DNA of 10,386 nucleotides from Bacillota bacterium (GCA_023388195.1 JAEWGR010000180.1:1-10386); one strand, 5' to 3'; counted from the first letter of the stretch, positions 1 through 5,409 are shown. Program-made: numbers and translations. Notes: a model not told the origin generated them from the sequence alone.

Positions 1-143
1 CACAATAAACTTCTTTCCATCAGACAATCCTTCCTGCAGTAAATAGGTAGGAGTGATGTAGATGGAAGCCCTTTTAGAATGTTGTTGTGGTATAGATGTA
101 CATCGAGATACGCTGCAAGTATGTATACTAAAGGGCCTTACGG

Positions 144-219
144 AACACAAGGGGGACGGTTCTTTTGTGCTTTTGGATGAGGGTGTCCCGGCAACACAAA
201 AGAACCGTCCCCGTGTGTT
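144..219. repeat. Pair of inverted REP-like units (AACCGTCCCC type)
   Basis: The left unit (144-169) has the core GGGGGACGGTTCTTTTGTG. The right unit (195-219) is its near-perfect reverse complement with the core AAAAGAACCGTCCCC. They are separated by 25 nt and could form a long hairpin. The same ~25-nt unit recurs singly at 4185-4209 and 6606-6630, so it is a dispersed genomic repeat. Such units in clostridia and Negativicutes resemble REP sequences moved by RAYT/IS200-like transposases (family knowledge; no such transposase is in the window). The hairpin could also end transcription entering from the IS remnant. Confidence 0.8.
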
Positions 220-232
220 TTTCCTGTGTTTC

Positions 233-270
233 TTGACATATATGAGCAAAATCGAATACAATCATATCAT
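233..270 (+). promoter_or_regulatory. arsR promoter with ArsR-type operator (site A)
   Basis: TTGACA at 233-238, an 18-bp spacer and TACAAT at 257-262 form a good sigma-A promoter for arsR. The segment 242-270 matches sites upstream of the next three genes (24 of 29 positions identical to the site at 2012-2040). It carries the shared core AATCATAT on its right side. The left half (ATGAGCA) is a degraded copy of the ATGATTA half-site. The overlap with the -10 fits autorepression by ArsR, which is inferred and not shown. Confidence 0.75.
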
Positions 271-306
271 AGATAAGGCGCAACAAAGAGTAATGAGGTG
301 AGTATG

Positions 307-666
307 ATGAATCTAATCGAAGTAGTGAAGGCTTTGGGTGATCTTACCCGGCTGAGAATCTTGAATCTATTGCAGAAAGAAACTCTATGCGTCTGTGATT
401 TGGAGGAGGTGCTGAAACTTAGCCAATCCAATGCCTCGCGACATTTGACCAAACTCCGGCAAGCCGGGCTGATAGTCGGTGAAAAGCAGGCCCAATGGGT
501 TTATTACCGCTTGAATGAAATTAGCCTGGAGCGGTATTCTTTTGTGCGGGAACTCCTAGCCGAGGAATTGGCAAATGAGCCGGCCTGCCAAAAGGACGAG
601 GCAAGACTAAGAAAATACCGGGAATTAGGCGGTAGTTGCGAGAAAAAGGTACTGGTTACAGATTAG
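307..666 (+). CDS. arsR: ArsR-family arsenite-responsive repressor
   Basis: A 119-aa winged-helix repressor of the ArsR/SmtB family. It binds operator DNA as a dimer and releases it when As(III) or Sb(III) is bound. The N-terminal helix reads VVKALGDLTRLRIL. Next comes LCVCDL (residues 27-32), whose Cys28 and Cys30 match the As(III)-binding pair of the E. coli ArsR CVCDLC motif; the third Cys of that motif is Glu33 here. The recognition helix is SQSNASRHLTKLRQAGLI (39-56) and the wing ends at WVYYRL. Two further cysteines (94, 111) lie in the C-terminal tail and might supply a third ligand. The start was set at the ATG at 307, 6 nt after GAGGTG (295-300); the GTG at 298 lies inside that SD and the ATG at 304 is too close. 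Linked operators upstream of three following genes make this their likely repressor. Confidence 0.93.
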   Translation: MNLIEVVKALGDLTRLRILNLLQKETLCVCDLEEVLKLSQSNASRHLTKLRQAGLIVGEKQAQWVYYRLNEISLERYSFVRELLAEELANEPACQKDEARLRKYRELGGSCEKKVLVTD

Positions 667-681
667 TGAAAATTTTTATAG

Positions 682-715
682 GTTATATAAATAAAATTGA
701 ATATAGTCATATAGA
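682..715 (+). promoter_or_regulatory. ArsR-type operator (site B) upstream of the radical-SAM gene
   Basis: About 26 of 34 positions agree with the perfect palindrome at 2007-2040, including TTATAT, TAAAAT and the core TCATATA. A TATAGT at 702-707 occupies the place of the -10 in the other copies; no clear -35 is seen. It lies 16-49 nt after the arsR stop, so the radical-SAM gene probably has its own arsenic-responsive promoter as well as any read-through from arsR. Confidence 0.6.
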
Positions 716-774
716 TAAATGAAATTCAATTTTCCTAACAACCTTATTATTTGCAAATGTATGGGGGGAGAGGA

Positions 775-1974
775 TTGAGAAACACAAAACAGGAGGGCGA
801 TACCCGGCAGAAGGGAAACCAGGCACTAATATGGATTGACAAGGATGGCCAGCTTACACTGCCGGTGTCGCTGCCTACAAAGCAGGCGGCGTTACTCGTT
901 AAGACTGCCGATGGGTATCGAATCAGTTTGCTGGTTCCAGATGCAAGAAAAGTATATTTGGAGGTTACGACTAAATGCAACTTTTCCTGTATTACTTGTA
1001 TCCGTAGTTCCTGGCAGGATGAGTTGGCGCACATGGAATGGGAAACCTTTGAAACTATACTGCACAGCCTTAAGGAATTGCCGGATTTGAAGACCGTTCA
1101 CTTTGGCGGTTTTGGCGAACCGTTAATGCATCCCCGGATTTTTGATATGTTGAGGGCTGTCAAGGGACTTGGCATGCGAGTCGAGATGATTACCAACGGC
1201 TCGTTTTTGCGGGAAGAAATCATTCAGCAGCTCATCGACCTGGAATTGGATATGTTATATACTTCATTAGATAGCTCCGAGGAAAAAGAGTATAACGAAA
1301 TTCGAGCAGGAGCTAATTTTCAGAGCGTCTATCATAGCATCACCAGCCTGCAGGCTGTAAAGAAAGAGCAAAAGGTTACTAAGCCAGAGTTAGGCATTGA
1401 GTTTGTAGCCATGAAAAAGAATTTTGCCAGATTGCCGAACTTGATCCGGATGGCATGGAAACTGAATGCCCGCCAAGTCATAGTAACCAACTTGCTGCCT
1501 TATCATGAATCCATGAAAGATGAGATTATCTACGATCTTGATGATACAGGACGGTTGTTTGGGTCAGACTCGCTGTTGCTGTCTGTCCAGGCACAAATGG
1601 CGAATATGAGATTACGGACAGAACGATCCTGTAAGTTTATCCAGGACAAAGCCCTATGCATCAACTATAAAGGATTTATTAGCCCCTGCTACGCCCTAAT
1701 GCATAATTATCACTGTTATATCTACGGGCGCAAAAAGCAAATGTATCCATATTACCTGGGAAATGTGCGTGAAAAAAGTTTGTCAGCGCTATGGATGGAG
1801 CCAGACTATGTCCAGTTTAGGCAAAAGGTCGGCGATTATGAGTTCCCGTCTTGTACGGATTGTAGATTACTGGACGGCTGCAACTATACGGAAAGCAATG
1901 AAATGGATTGCTGGGGGAATCATATGTCATGTGCGGAGTGTTTGTGGTCAAGGCAAATGATAGCTTGTCCCTAA
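775..1974 (+). CDS. Radical SAM/SPASM protein, tungsten-oxidoreductase-maturase-like
   Basis: A ~399-aa radical SAM enzyme. CNFSCITC supplies the CX3CX2C ligands (Cys68, 72, 75) for the [4Fe-4S] cluster that cleaves S-adenosylmethionine. GGFGEPL and the MITNGS strand follow in the usual order. The C-terminal third is a SPASM-type, Cys-rich domain (CINYKGFISPC, then CTDCRLLDGC, ending CAECLWSRQMIACP) expected to carry auxiliary Fe-S clusters. The N-terminus and the C-ending resemble the family annotated as tungsten cofactor oxidoreductase maturase; this is recognition from memory, and the substrate here is unknown. The TTG at 775 was chosen because it directly follows a GGGGGGAGAGG tract (763-773); an in-frame ATG at 757 and TTG at 751 lack an SD. 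Position between arsR and acr3 behind a matching operator suggests an arsenic-induced role. No partner oxidoreductase is in the window. Confidence 0.82.
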   Translation: MRNTKQEGDTRQKGNQALIWIDKDGQLTLPVSLPTKQAALLVKTADGYRISLLVPDARKVYLEVTTKCNFSCITCIRSSWQDELAHMEWETFETILHSLKELPDLKTVHFGGFGEPLMHPRIFDMLRAVKGLGMRVEMITNGSFLREEIIQQLIDLELDMLYTSLDSSEEKEYNEIRAGANFQSVYHSITSLQAVKKEQKVTKPELGIEFVAMKKNFARLPNLIRMAWKLNARQVIVTNLLPYHESMKDEIIYDLDDTGRLFGSDSLLLSVQAQMANMRLRTERSCKFIQDKALCINYKGFISPCYALMHNYHCYIYGRKKQMYPYYLGNVREKSLSALWMEPDYVQFRQKVGDYEFPSCTDCRLLDGCNYTESNEMDCWGNHMSCAECLWSRQMIACP

Positions 1975-2000
1975 GAACGAAACAACCGTCATTGAAATTT

Positions 2001-2040
2001 TTGCAAATTATATGATTAAAATCAAATATAATCATATAAT
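2001..2040 (+). promoter_or_regulatory. Perfect-palindrome ArsR-type operator and promoter (site C)
   Basis: The arms ATTATATGATTA (2007-2018) and TAATCATATAAT (2029-2040) are exact reverse complements, 12 bp each with a 10-nt spacer. TATAAT at 2027-2032 falls at the start of the right arm. TTGCAA at 2001-2006 is the nearest -35-like element, but the 20-bp gap is long. This is the cleanest of the four related sites and sets the consensus. It controls the 121-aa gene 170 nt downstream. Confidence 0.75.
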
Positions 2041-2129
2041 GAAGTAGGAGGGAGCTGCAGTTTAAGATTTAGTCTGTCCTTGTGAGATGGTCATCATAAT
2101 AAGACGGTTACTCTAAATCAGGGCTCTCG

Positions 2130-2169
2130 CTGACTATTGCCCAGGATTACGGCGCTATACAATAGTCAG
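2130..2169 (+). other. Inverted repeat in the 5' leader of the 121-aa gene
   Basis: CTGACTATTG (2130-2139) and CAATAGTCAG (2160-2169) are perfect 10-bp inverted arms around a 20-nt loop, about 40 nt before the start codon. An outer CTCTA/TAGAG pair could extend the fold. No T-run follows, so it is not a simple terminator. It may be an mRNA structure or a protein-binding site in the ~165-nt leader. Confidence 0.55.
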
Positions 2170-2208
2170 TGTAAATAGAGCAAATTTAACGAAAGGAGGG
2201 TGAATTCT

Positions 2209-2574
2209 ATGGAGAGTGAGGAAAAAGTAACCTTTACTGTAGAAATCGGTAGGGATCTTAATACCGAATTACAACAAGTCATTACACAGTCGGGCCTGTC
2301 AACAGCGGATACACTCCAAGAGCTGGTAAAATGCTTTAAGAGTTCCACAATCAATAATGATCCGGAGATCAAGGAAATCATCTCTAAAATTACTGAATTG
2401 ATCAAACGCCTGGAAGACAAATACCCGGAAAACGGTTATATCCCAGTTACTGTGCTGCTGCAAAATACGCACACTGAATTACTTACGAATGTGAAGAATT
2501 TGCTTAATAAACTGTATCCGGAAAGCTTTAGCAAACCCCAAAAATCAAAAATTCTCGGGTTTAGCGGATACTGA
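2209..2574 (+). CDS. Unknown 121-aa protein, ribbon-helix-helix-like N-terminus
   Basis: I do not recognise this protein's family. Residues 6-13 (KVTFTVEI) would form a beta strand, followed by two likely helices, ~16-28 and ~31-46, with LNTELQQVI and STADTLQELVK. That strand-helix-helix order and spacing resembles ribbon-helix-helix (Arc/MetJ/CopG) DNA-binding folds. The middle (~52-72) is a charged amphipathic helix that could be a short coiled coil. The C-terminal half (residues ~78-105, VTVLLQNTHTELLTNVKNLLNKL) is again helical. There is a single Cys (42) and no signal peptide or membrane span. The start is ATG 2209, 9 nt after GAAAGGAGGG (2191-2200); the upstream GTG lies inside the SD. 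It sits between the radical-SAM gene and acr3 and has its own ArsR-type operator, so a regulatory or accessory role in the arsenic response is inferred. Confidence 0.75.
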   Translation: MESEEKVTFTVEIGRDLNTELQQVITQSGLSTADTLQELVKCFKSSTINNDPEIKEIISKITELIKRLEDKYPENGYIPVTVLLQNTHTELLTNVKNLLNKLYPESFSKPQKSKILGFSGY

Positions 2575-2605
2575 TTTACAAAGTAATCTATGACACTACT
2601 GGTAT

Positions 2606-2635
2606 TACATGATTAAAAGCAGATGTAATCATATA
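2606..2635 (+). promoter_or_regulatory. ArsR-type operator (site D) upstream of acr3
   Basis: ATGATTA (2609-2615) and TAATCAT (2626-2632) are exact inverted arms with a 10-nt spacer. About 24 of 29 positions match the site at 2012-2040. TGTAAT at 2624-2629 sits where the other copies have their -10; the -35 is weak. It is the fourth copy of the element and precedes the arsenite efflux gene. Confidence 0.68.
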
Positions 2636-2659
2636 CAAAAAATGCAAGGATAGGTCTTT

Positions 2660-2713
2660 ATGTTTGATACTGTGCCCACCAGTCAGTCACTTGCAGTTAT
2701 TGAAACTGATTAG
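2660..2713 (+). CDS. Possible 17-aa leader peptide upstream of acr3
   Basis: The ATG at 2660 follows AAGGA (2646-2650) by 9 nt and opens a 17-codon frame, MFDTVPTSQSLAVIETD, ending in TAG. It has no Cys, membrane span or recognised homologue. It lies in the long acr3 leader, ahead of an inverted repeat that could form a terminator, so a translated leader is conceivable. Frames this short with an SD arise by chance, hence the low confidence. Confidence 0.25.
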   Translation: MFDTVPTSQSLAVIETD

Positions 2714-2774
2714 TAGGCGCGGGATCAAGGCGGACTAACGGCTGAAGCACTTGGTGGGAGAGTCTAATCTCTCC
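2675..2774 (+). other. Structured acr3 leader with possible alternative pairing
   Basis: CCCACC (2675-2680) can pair with GGTGGG (2753-2758), closing a ~72-nt domain that contains CAGTT/AACTG. GGAGAG (2757-2762) can instead pair with CTCTCC (2769-2774), and the two helices share G2757-G2758. The second hairpin is followed by the U-rich stretch TGTTGTTTATTG, so it might act as a weak terminator. This is the layout expected of an attenuator or riboswitch, but no known riboswitch consensus is recognisable. Confidence 0.35.
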
Positions 2775-2829
2775 TGTTGTTTATTGTAGTGTGGCTAATG
2801 AGAGATTTTGGATATTGGGAGGGATGTAC

Positions 2830-3897
2830 ATGGCAGCGGAAAAGCGCCTGGATTTTTTTGAAAGATATTTAAGTGTATGGGTAGCCTTATGCATTGTTAT
2901 TGGTATCGGGTTTGGCAAGTTGTTCCCCGGTGTGGTTGAAGTGTTAAGTAAATGGGAAGTCAGTCATGTTAATTTGCCGATTGCTGTGTTGGTATGGCTA
3001 ATGATTTACCCGATGATGTTAAAAATTGATTTTTCGGCTATAGCGAAAGTTGGCGATAAACCTAAAGGGCTTTTGATTACCTTGTTTGTCAACTGGGTAG
3101 TGAAGCCATTCAGTATGGCCTTCTTGGGCTGGTTGTTCTTTAAGCATCTTTTTATTGGCCTGATTGGAGCTGAGATGGCTAACCAATACATGGCCGGTGT
3201 TATTATTCTGGCGGCAGCGCCCTGTACGGCCATGGTATTCGTATGGAGCTACTTGACCGATGGCGATCCAGCCTACACATTGGTGCAGGTGGCCATTAAC
3301 GATCTTATTATGCTGGTGCTTTTTGCGCCCATTGTCATGTTCCTGTTAGGAGTCTCAGATATAGTCGTACCTAAAGATGTATTATTCATGTCCGTGCTCT
3401 TATATATTGTTATTCCATTGGCTGCAGGTTATTTAACCCGGCGGGTCCTCATCTCCTCTCATGGCGAGGAATGGTTCAATACCAGGTTTCTGTCTCCGTT
3501 AAAGCCGGTTACTATTATTGCACTGTTGGCAACGCTTATTATTATTTTTGCATTTCAGGGTGAAGTTATTACGAATAACTGGTTCAGTATTGTGCTGATT
3601 GCTATTCCCATCCTGATTCAGGTCTACTTTAATTCGACGCTGGCCTATGGCCTGGCTAAGTACTTCAAGGTGCCTCACAACATTGCCGCACCGGGGGCGC
3701 TGATCGGTGCAAGTAACTTTTTCGAATTAGCGGTGGCGGTGGCAATATCCTTGTTTGGTTTGCAGTCCGGCGCAACACTGGCGACAGTGGTAGGCGTCTT
3801 AGTGGAAGTACCGGTCATGTTGTCAGTATGTAGCTTCTGCAACCAAACTAAGCATTGGTTTGATACCGGAGTGAAAGAAAATAAAGTACAAGGGTAG
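2830..3897 (+). CDS. acr3: ACR3-family arsenite efflux permease
   Basis: A 355-aa inner-membrane carrier that exports As(OH)3/arsenite using the proton-motive force. It has about ten hydrophobic segments, the ACR3 signature PCTAMVFVWS (131-140) with the conserved Cys132 in a membrane segment, and GASNFFELAVAVAISLFG (293-310) with the conserved Glu299. The length is normal for bacterial ACR3, and both residues needed for transport in characterised ACR3 proteins are present. ATG 2830 was chosen because GGGAGGG (2817-2823) lies 6 nt upstream; the GTG at 2791 and ATG at 2824 are in frame but poorly placed. It follows an ArsR-type operator and a long leader and ends at a hairpin terminator. Neither an arsenate reductase (ArsC) nor an ArsA ATPase is in the window, so efflux here handles As(III) directly. 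Confidence 0.95.
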   Translation: MAAEKRLDFFERYLSVWVALCIVIGIGFGKLFPGVVEVLSKWEVSHVNLPIAVLVWLMIYPMMLKIDFSAIAKVGDKPKGLLITLFVNWVVKPFSMAFLGWLFFKHLFIGLIGAEMANQYMAGVIILAAAPCTAMVFVWSYLTDGDPAYTLVQVAINDLIMLVLFAPIVMFLLGVSDIVVPKDVLFMSVLLYIVIPLAAGYLTRRVLISSHGEEWFNTRFLSPLKPVTIIALLATLIIIFAFQGEVITNNWFSIVLIAIPILIQVYFNSTLAYGLAKYFKVPHNIAAPGALIGASNFFELAVAVAISLFGLQSGATLATVVGVLVEVPVMLSVCSFCNQTKHWFDTGVKENKVQG

Positions 3898-3900
3898 GTG

Positions 3901-3936
3901 ATGCGGGCAGCGCTTTACTGCTGCCTGCATTCTTTT
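3901..3936 (+). terminator. Rho-independent terminator after acr3
   Basis: An 11-bp stem (3901-3911 with 3920-3930, core GCGGGCAGC/GCTGCCTGC, one G-U pair) and an 8-nt loop are followed by CTTTT. It starts 3 nt after the acr3 stop codon and closes the arsenic block. Confidence 0.85.
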
Positions 3937-3993
3937 CGTCTGTAGGTGACTGACTAGCCTGAAGAGTGGCCGGCCGGATGAAATATTCTGTAA

Positions 3994-4176
3994 GACAAAA
4001 GGAGAGGCGGTAAGTATAATGGCCGGTATAGGTTAACAAATAGTACTGTTTGGTTTGCCCTGGCTATTTTGGCTTGCTCTTATGTACATTTACCTGCTCC
4101 AGCAGAGATGGTGTTAAGAGACCCCATCATTCTTGGCATAAATTACCCTCATCCAGGTTATCATGGATTAGGGTAA
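3994..4176 (+). pseudogene. Degenerate short frame, possible frameshifted exported peptide
   Basis: An open frame without a usable ATG reads RYRLTNSTVWFALAILACSY, then VHLPAPAEMVLRD, and ends YPHPGYHGLG. The stretch STVWFALAILACSYVHL resembles a signal peptide or membrane segment. A different frame has an ATG at 4019 but stops after five codons (MAGIG), so a one-base shift near 4030 could join that start to this frame. The SD-like GGAGAGG at 4001-4007 is about 11 nt before that ATG. I recognise no family. The 3' end overlaps the hairpin at 4138-4181. It may be a broken small gene or simply non-coding; the rest of the 3937-4226 gap shows only the hairpin and a REP unit. Confidence 0.25.
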
Positions 4177-4181
4177 TTTAT
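4138..4181. repeat. Strong 18-bp hairpin
   Basis: 4138-4155 and 4164-4181 are inverted repeats with 17 of 18 positions paired (arm ends ATAAATTACCC and GGGTAATTTAT) around an 8-nt loop. No T-run follows on either strand beyond the AT-rich arms. It directly abuts a REP-like unit. It could be a bidirectional terminator or the end of a small mobile repeat. Confidence 0.7.
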
Positions 4182-4184
4182 CGA

Positions 4185-4209
4185 CACATAAGAACCGTCC
4201 CTTTGTGTT
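4185..4209 (-). repeat. Solo REP-like unit
   Basis: TAAGAACCGTCCCTTTGTGTT is the reverse-complement orientation of the unit at 144-169, with small differences (one C fewer, T for A). It has no inverted partner nearby, unlike the first locus. Confidence 0.75.
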
Positions 4210-4226
4210 GTGATTGAGCCTTTTTG

Positions 4227-4255
4227 TGTACAAGCTTATGAAATAGGGGTATATT
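4227..4255 (+). promoter_or_regulatory. Candidate promoter of the flavoprotein gene
   Basis: TGTACA (4227-4232), a 17-bp spacer and TATATT (4250-4255) form a plausible sigma-A promoter. The GGGGTATATT stretch also occurs at the promoter at 6673-6682. The transcript would have a ~150-nt leader in which I see no clear structure. Confidence 0.4.
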
Positions 4256-4412
4256 AGAATATATATAACATCGGGGTAGTTGGTAGATAGACCTCCGATA
4301 CAATCGTATAAAGGGAAGTTTTATGCATAACGAGGACGCCGTGACACCGGGTTGAATTAAGGAATTGATTACCCCAATACATATAGAGATTTTAGAAAGA
4401 AGAGGATGGTTT

Positions 4413-5057
4413 ATGAAACTTATAGCTTTATGTGGTAGTGCAAGAAAACAAGGCAATACCTCAAAGATGTTACACCAAGTCATTGAAGGAGCAAAATCCG
4501 CGGGTGCTGAAACCGAATATATTAATCTCTTTGATTTAAACTATAAGGACTGTACAGGTTGTTGTTCTTGTAAATTGAAAAATAGTAAATCTTATGGACA
4601 ATGTGTGGTAGACGATGACCTTAAACCACTCCTCCGACGTATTGAGGAGTCGGATGTTATTGTGCTTGGTTCGCCTATTTATTATGGGAATCTATCCGGG
4701 CAAATGCGTTCATTTGCAGACAGACTGCTTTTTCAATATCTTGACTACGGCGGTACGTCTACAGGTCCTAAACCGAAAAACTTTAAAACAGCTTTAGTTG
4801 CCACAATGAATGTCAATGATGAAATTTATGTTGAAAGAGGGTTTAAAGATACTTTAACTAATTTTGCGGGAATCATGAGGCGTACATTGGGTAGTTGTGA
4901 ACTGCTAACTTTAACTAATACCGTTCAATTTGACGATTATTCAAAGTACGTTTATCTGATGCCTGATAAAGAAGAAAAATCGAGTCGTATCGAAAAAATA
5001 TCAGCTGAAGATTTGCAAAAAGCATTTGATTTAGGAGTCAGGCTTATTAAATCGTAA
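4413..5057 (+). CDS. Flavodoxin-like NAD(P)H-dependent FMN protein with Cys cluster
   Basis: A 214-aa cytoplasmic flavodoxin-fold protein of the FMN-reductase/iron-sulfur-flavoprotein group. LCGSARKQGNTSKM (6-19) is the phosphate-binding loop for FMN, and LGSPIYYGNLSGQMRSFADR (85-104) is the second flavin-contacting region, which in this family also lies at the dimer interface. Between them sit DCTGCCSC and, ten residues later, a fourth Cys in YGQCVVDDDL. Cys47, 50, 53 and 64 thus give CX2CX2CX10C, close to the CX2CX2CX4-7C [4Fe-4S] motif of archaeal iron-sulfur flavoproteins. The start at 4413 has AGAGGAT 5 nt upstream; 16 in-frame upstream codons lack an SD. It is monocistronic, with a strong terminator after the stop. 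The electron donor and acceptor are unknown. Its AT-rich composition differs from the iron operon downstream. Confidence 0.82.
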   Translation: MKLIALCGSARKQGNTSKMLHQVIEGAKSAGAETEYINLFDLNYKDCTGCCSCKLKNSKSYGQCVVDDDLKPLLRRIEESDVIVLGSPIYYGNLSGQMRSFADRLLFQYLDYGGTSTGPKPKNFKTALVATMNVNDEIYVERGFKDTLTNFAGIMRRTLGSCELLTLTNTVQFDDYSKYVYLMPDKEEKSSRIEKISAEDLQKAFDLGVRLIKS

Positions 5058-5079
5058 TTAATTGACATTTCGAGTTTAT

Positions 5080-5112
5080 CCCTGGACTTCGGTCTAGGGC
5101 TTTTTATTTTTT
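5080..5112 (+). terminator. Rho-independent terminator after the flavoprotein gene
   Basis: The stem CCCTGGAC/GTCTAGGG (5080-5087, 5092-5099) has one G-U pair and a TTCG tetraloop. It is followed by CTTTTTATTTTTT. This is a textbook intrinsic terminator. Confidence 0.93.
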
Positions 5113-5171
5113 AGGCATCAAAAAATGATATCCGTCATAGACTGTAATATTCTTTGTTTTGGAGGGGTAAT

Positions 5172-5258
5172 ATGCTTTTAGATTTTGTATATGGTATGAT
5201 GGCTGTCGGGGTTGTCACTTTATGCTCGTTGGTTTATATGTATTATAAGCTGCCATGA
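5172..5258 (+). CDS. Small single-span membrane protein (28 aa)
   Basis: The ATG at 5172 follows a strong GGAGGGG (5161-5167) by 4 nt. The peptide begins MLLDFVYGMMAVGVVTLCSL, continues VYMYYKLP and ends in TGA. Residues ~5-24 are one hydrophobic helix with a positively charged C-terminal end. A well-formed hairpin terminator begins 4 nt after the stop, and another gene's terminator lies ~60 nt before the start, so it has a transcription unit of its own. No family is recognised. Small proteins of this build are often subunits or regulators of membrane complexes, or type I toxins. The isolated RBS-gene-terminator layout is the main support. Confidence 0.6.
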   Translation: MLLDFVYGMMAVGVVTLCSLVYMYYKLP

Positions 5259-5261
5259 TTT

Positions 5262-5295
5262 AAGCCCTATGGGAAACCGGGGCTTTTTTTATTTT
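5262..5295 (+). terminator. Rho-independent terminator after the 28-aa gene
   Basis: The arms AAGCCC (5262-5267) and GGGCTT (5280-5285) surround a 12-nt loop and run into TTTTTTTATTTT. An alternative CCC/GGG pairing lies inside the same element. Confidence 0.85.
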
Positions 5296-5377
5296 GATAA
5301 AAAATTATAGCCAACGTACTCTTGCCCTCATATTAATAAGCTTCTGGCAATACATGTTAACTCACTAACGCATAAAT

Positions 5378-5409
5378 GACAATTTATGACATATAAATTG
5401 TCGTATAAT
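5378..5409 (+). promoter_or_regulatory. Palindromic operator and -10 upstream of the TctC gene
   Basis: GACAATTTAT (5378-5387) and ATAAATTGTC (5393-5402) are perfect 10-bp inverted arms with a 5-nt spacer. TATAAT follows at 5404-5409. The palindrome occupies the -35/spacer region, as expected of a repressor or activator site. It differs in sequence from the ArsR-type sites. The regulator is unknown. Confidence 0.6.

Larger units (their letters stand above)
62..301 (+). pseudogene. IS110-family transposase, N-terminal remnant
   Basis: The frame opens with an ATG preceded by TAGGAG (48-53). Its first ~27 residues contain CCGIDVHRDTLQVCIL, the start of the RuvC-like DEDD domain of IS110 transposases; the Asp of GIDVH is the first catalytic acidic residue of the family. 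Recognisable homology stops at about 143, where a REP-like repeat begins. The rest of the frame, to 301, is translation of the repeat and of the arsR promoter and is not transposase. A full IS110 transposase is roughly 400 aa, so over 90% is missing and the remnant cannot be active. The remnant plus repeat marks an old insertion or deletion junction just upstream of the arsenic genes. The family call is firm for so short a piece; that the 79-aa frame makes a useful protein is unlikely. Confidence 0.7.

Noticed and set aside
144..219. CRISPR array or tRNA
   Set aside because: The repeats are one inverted pair, not direct repeats with regular spacers. No tRNA or rRNA signature was seen anywhere in the window.
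2636..2829. T-box or cobalamin/TPP riboswitch in the acr3 leader
   Set aside because: The T-box TGGN-ACCGCG, cobalamin GCCACTG and TPP CTGAGA signatures are absent.
4178..4483. 101-aa minus-strand frame overlapping the flavoprotein start
   Set aside because: It has no SD or domain, and it runs through a REP unit and the flavoprotein promoter.
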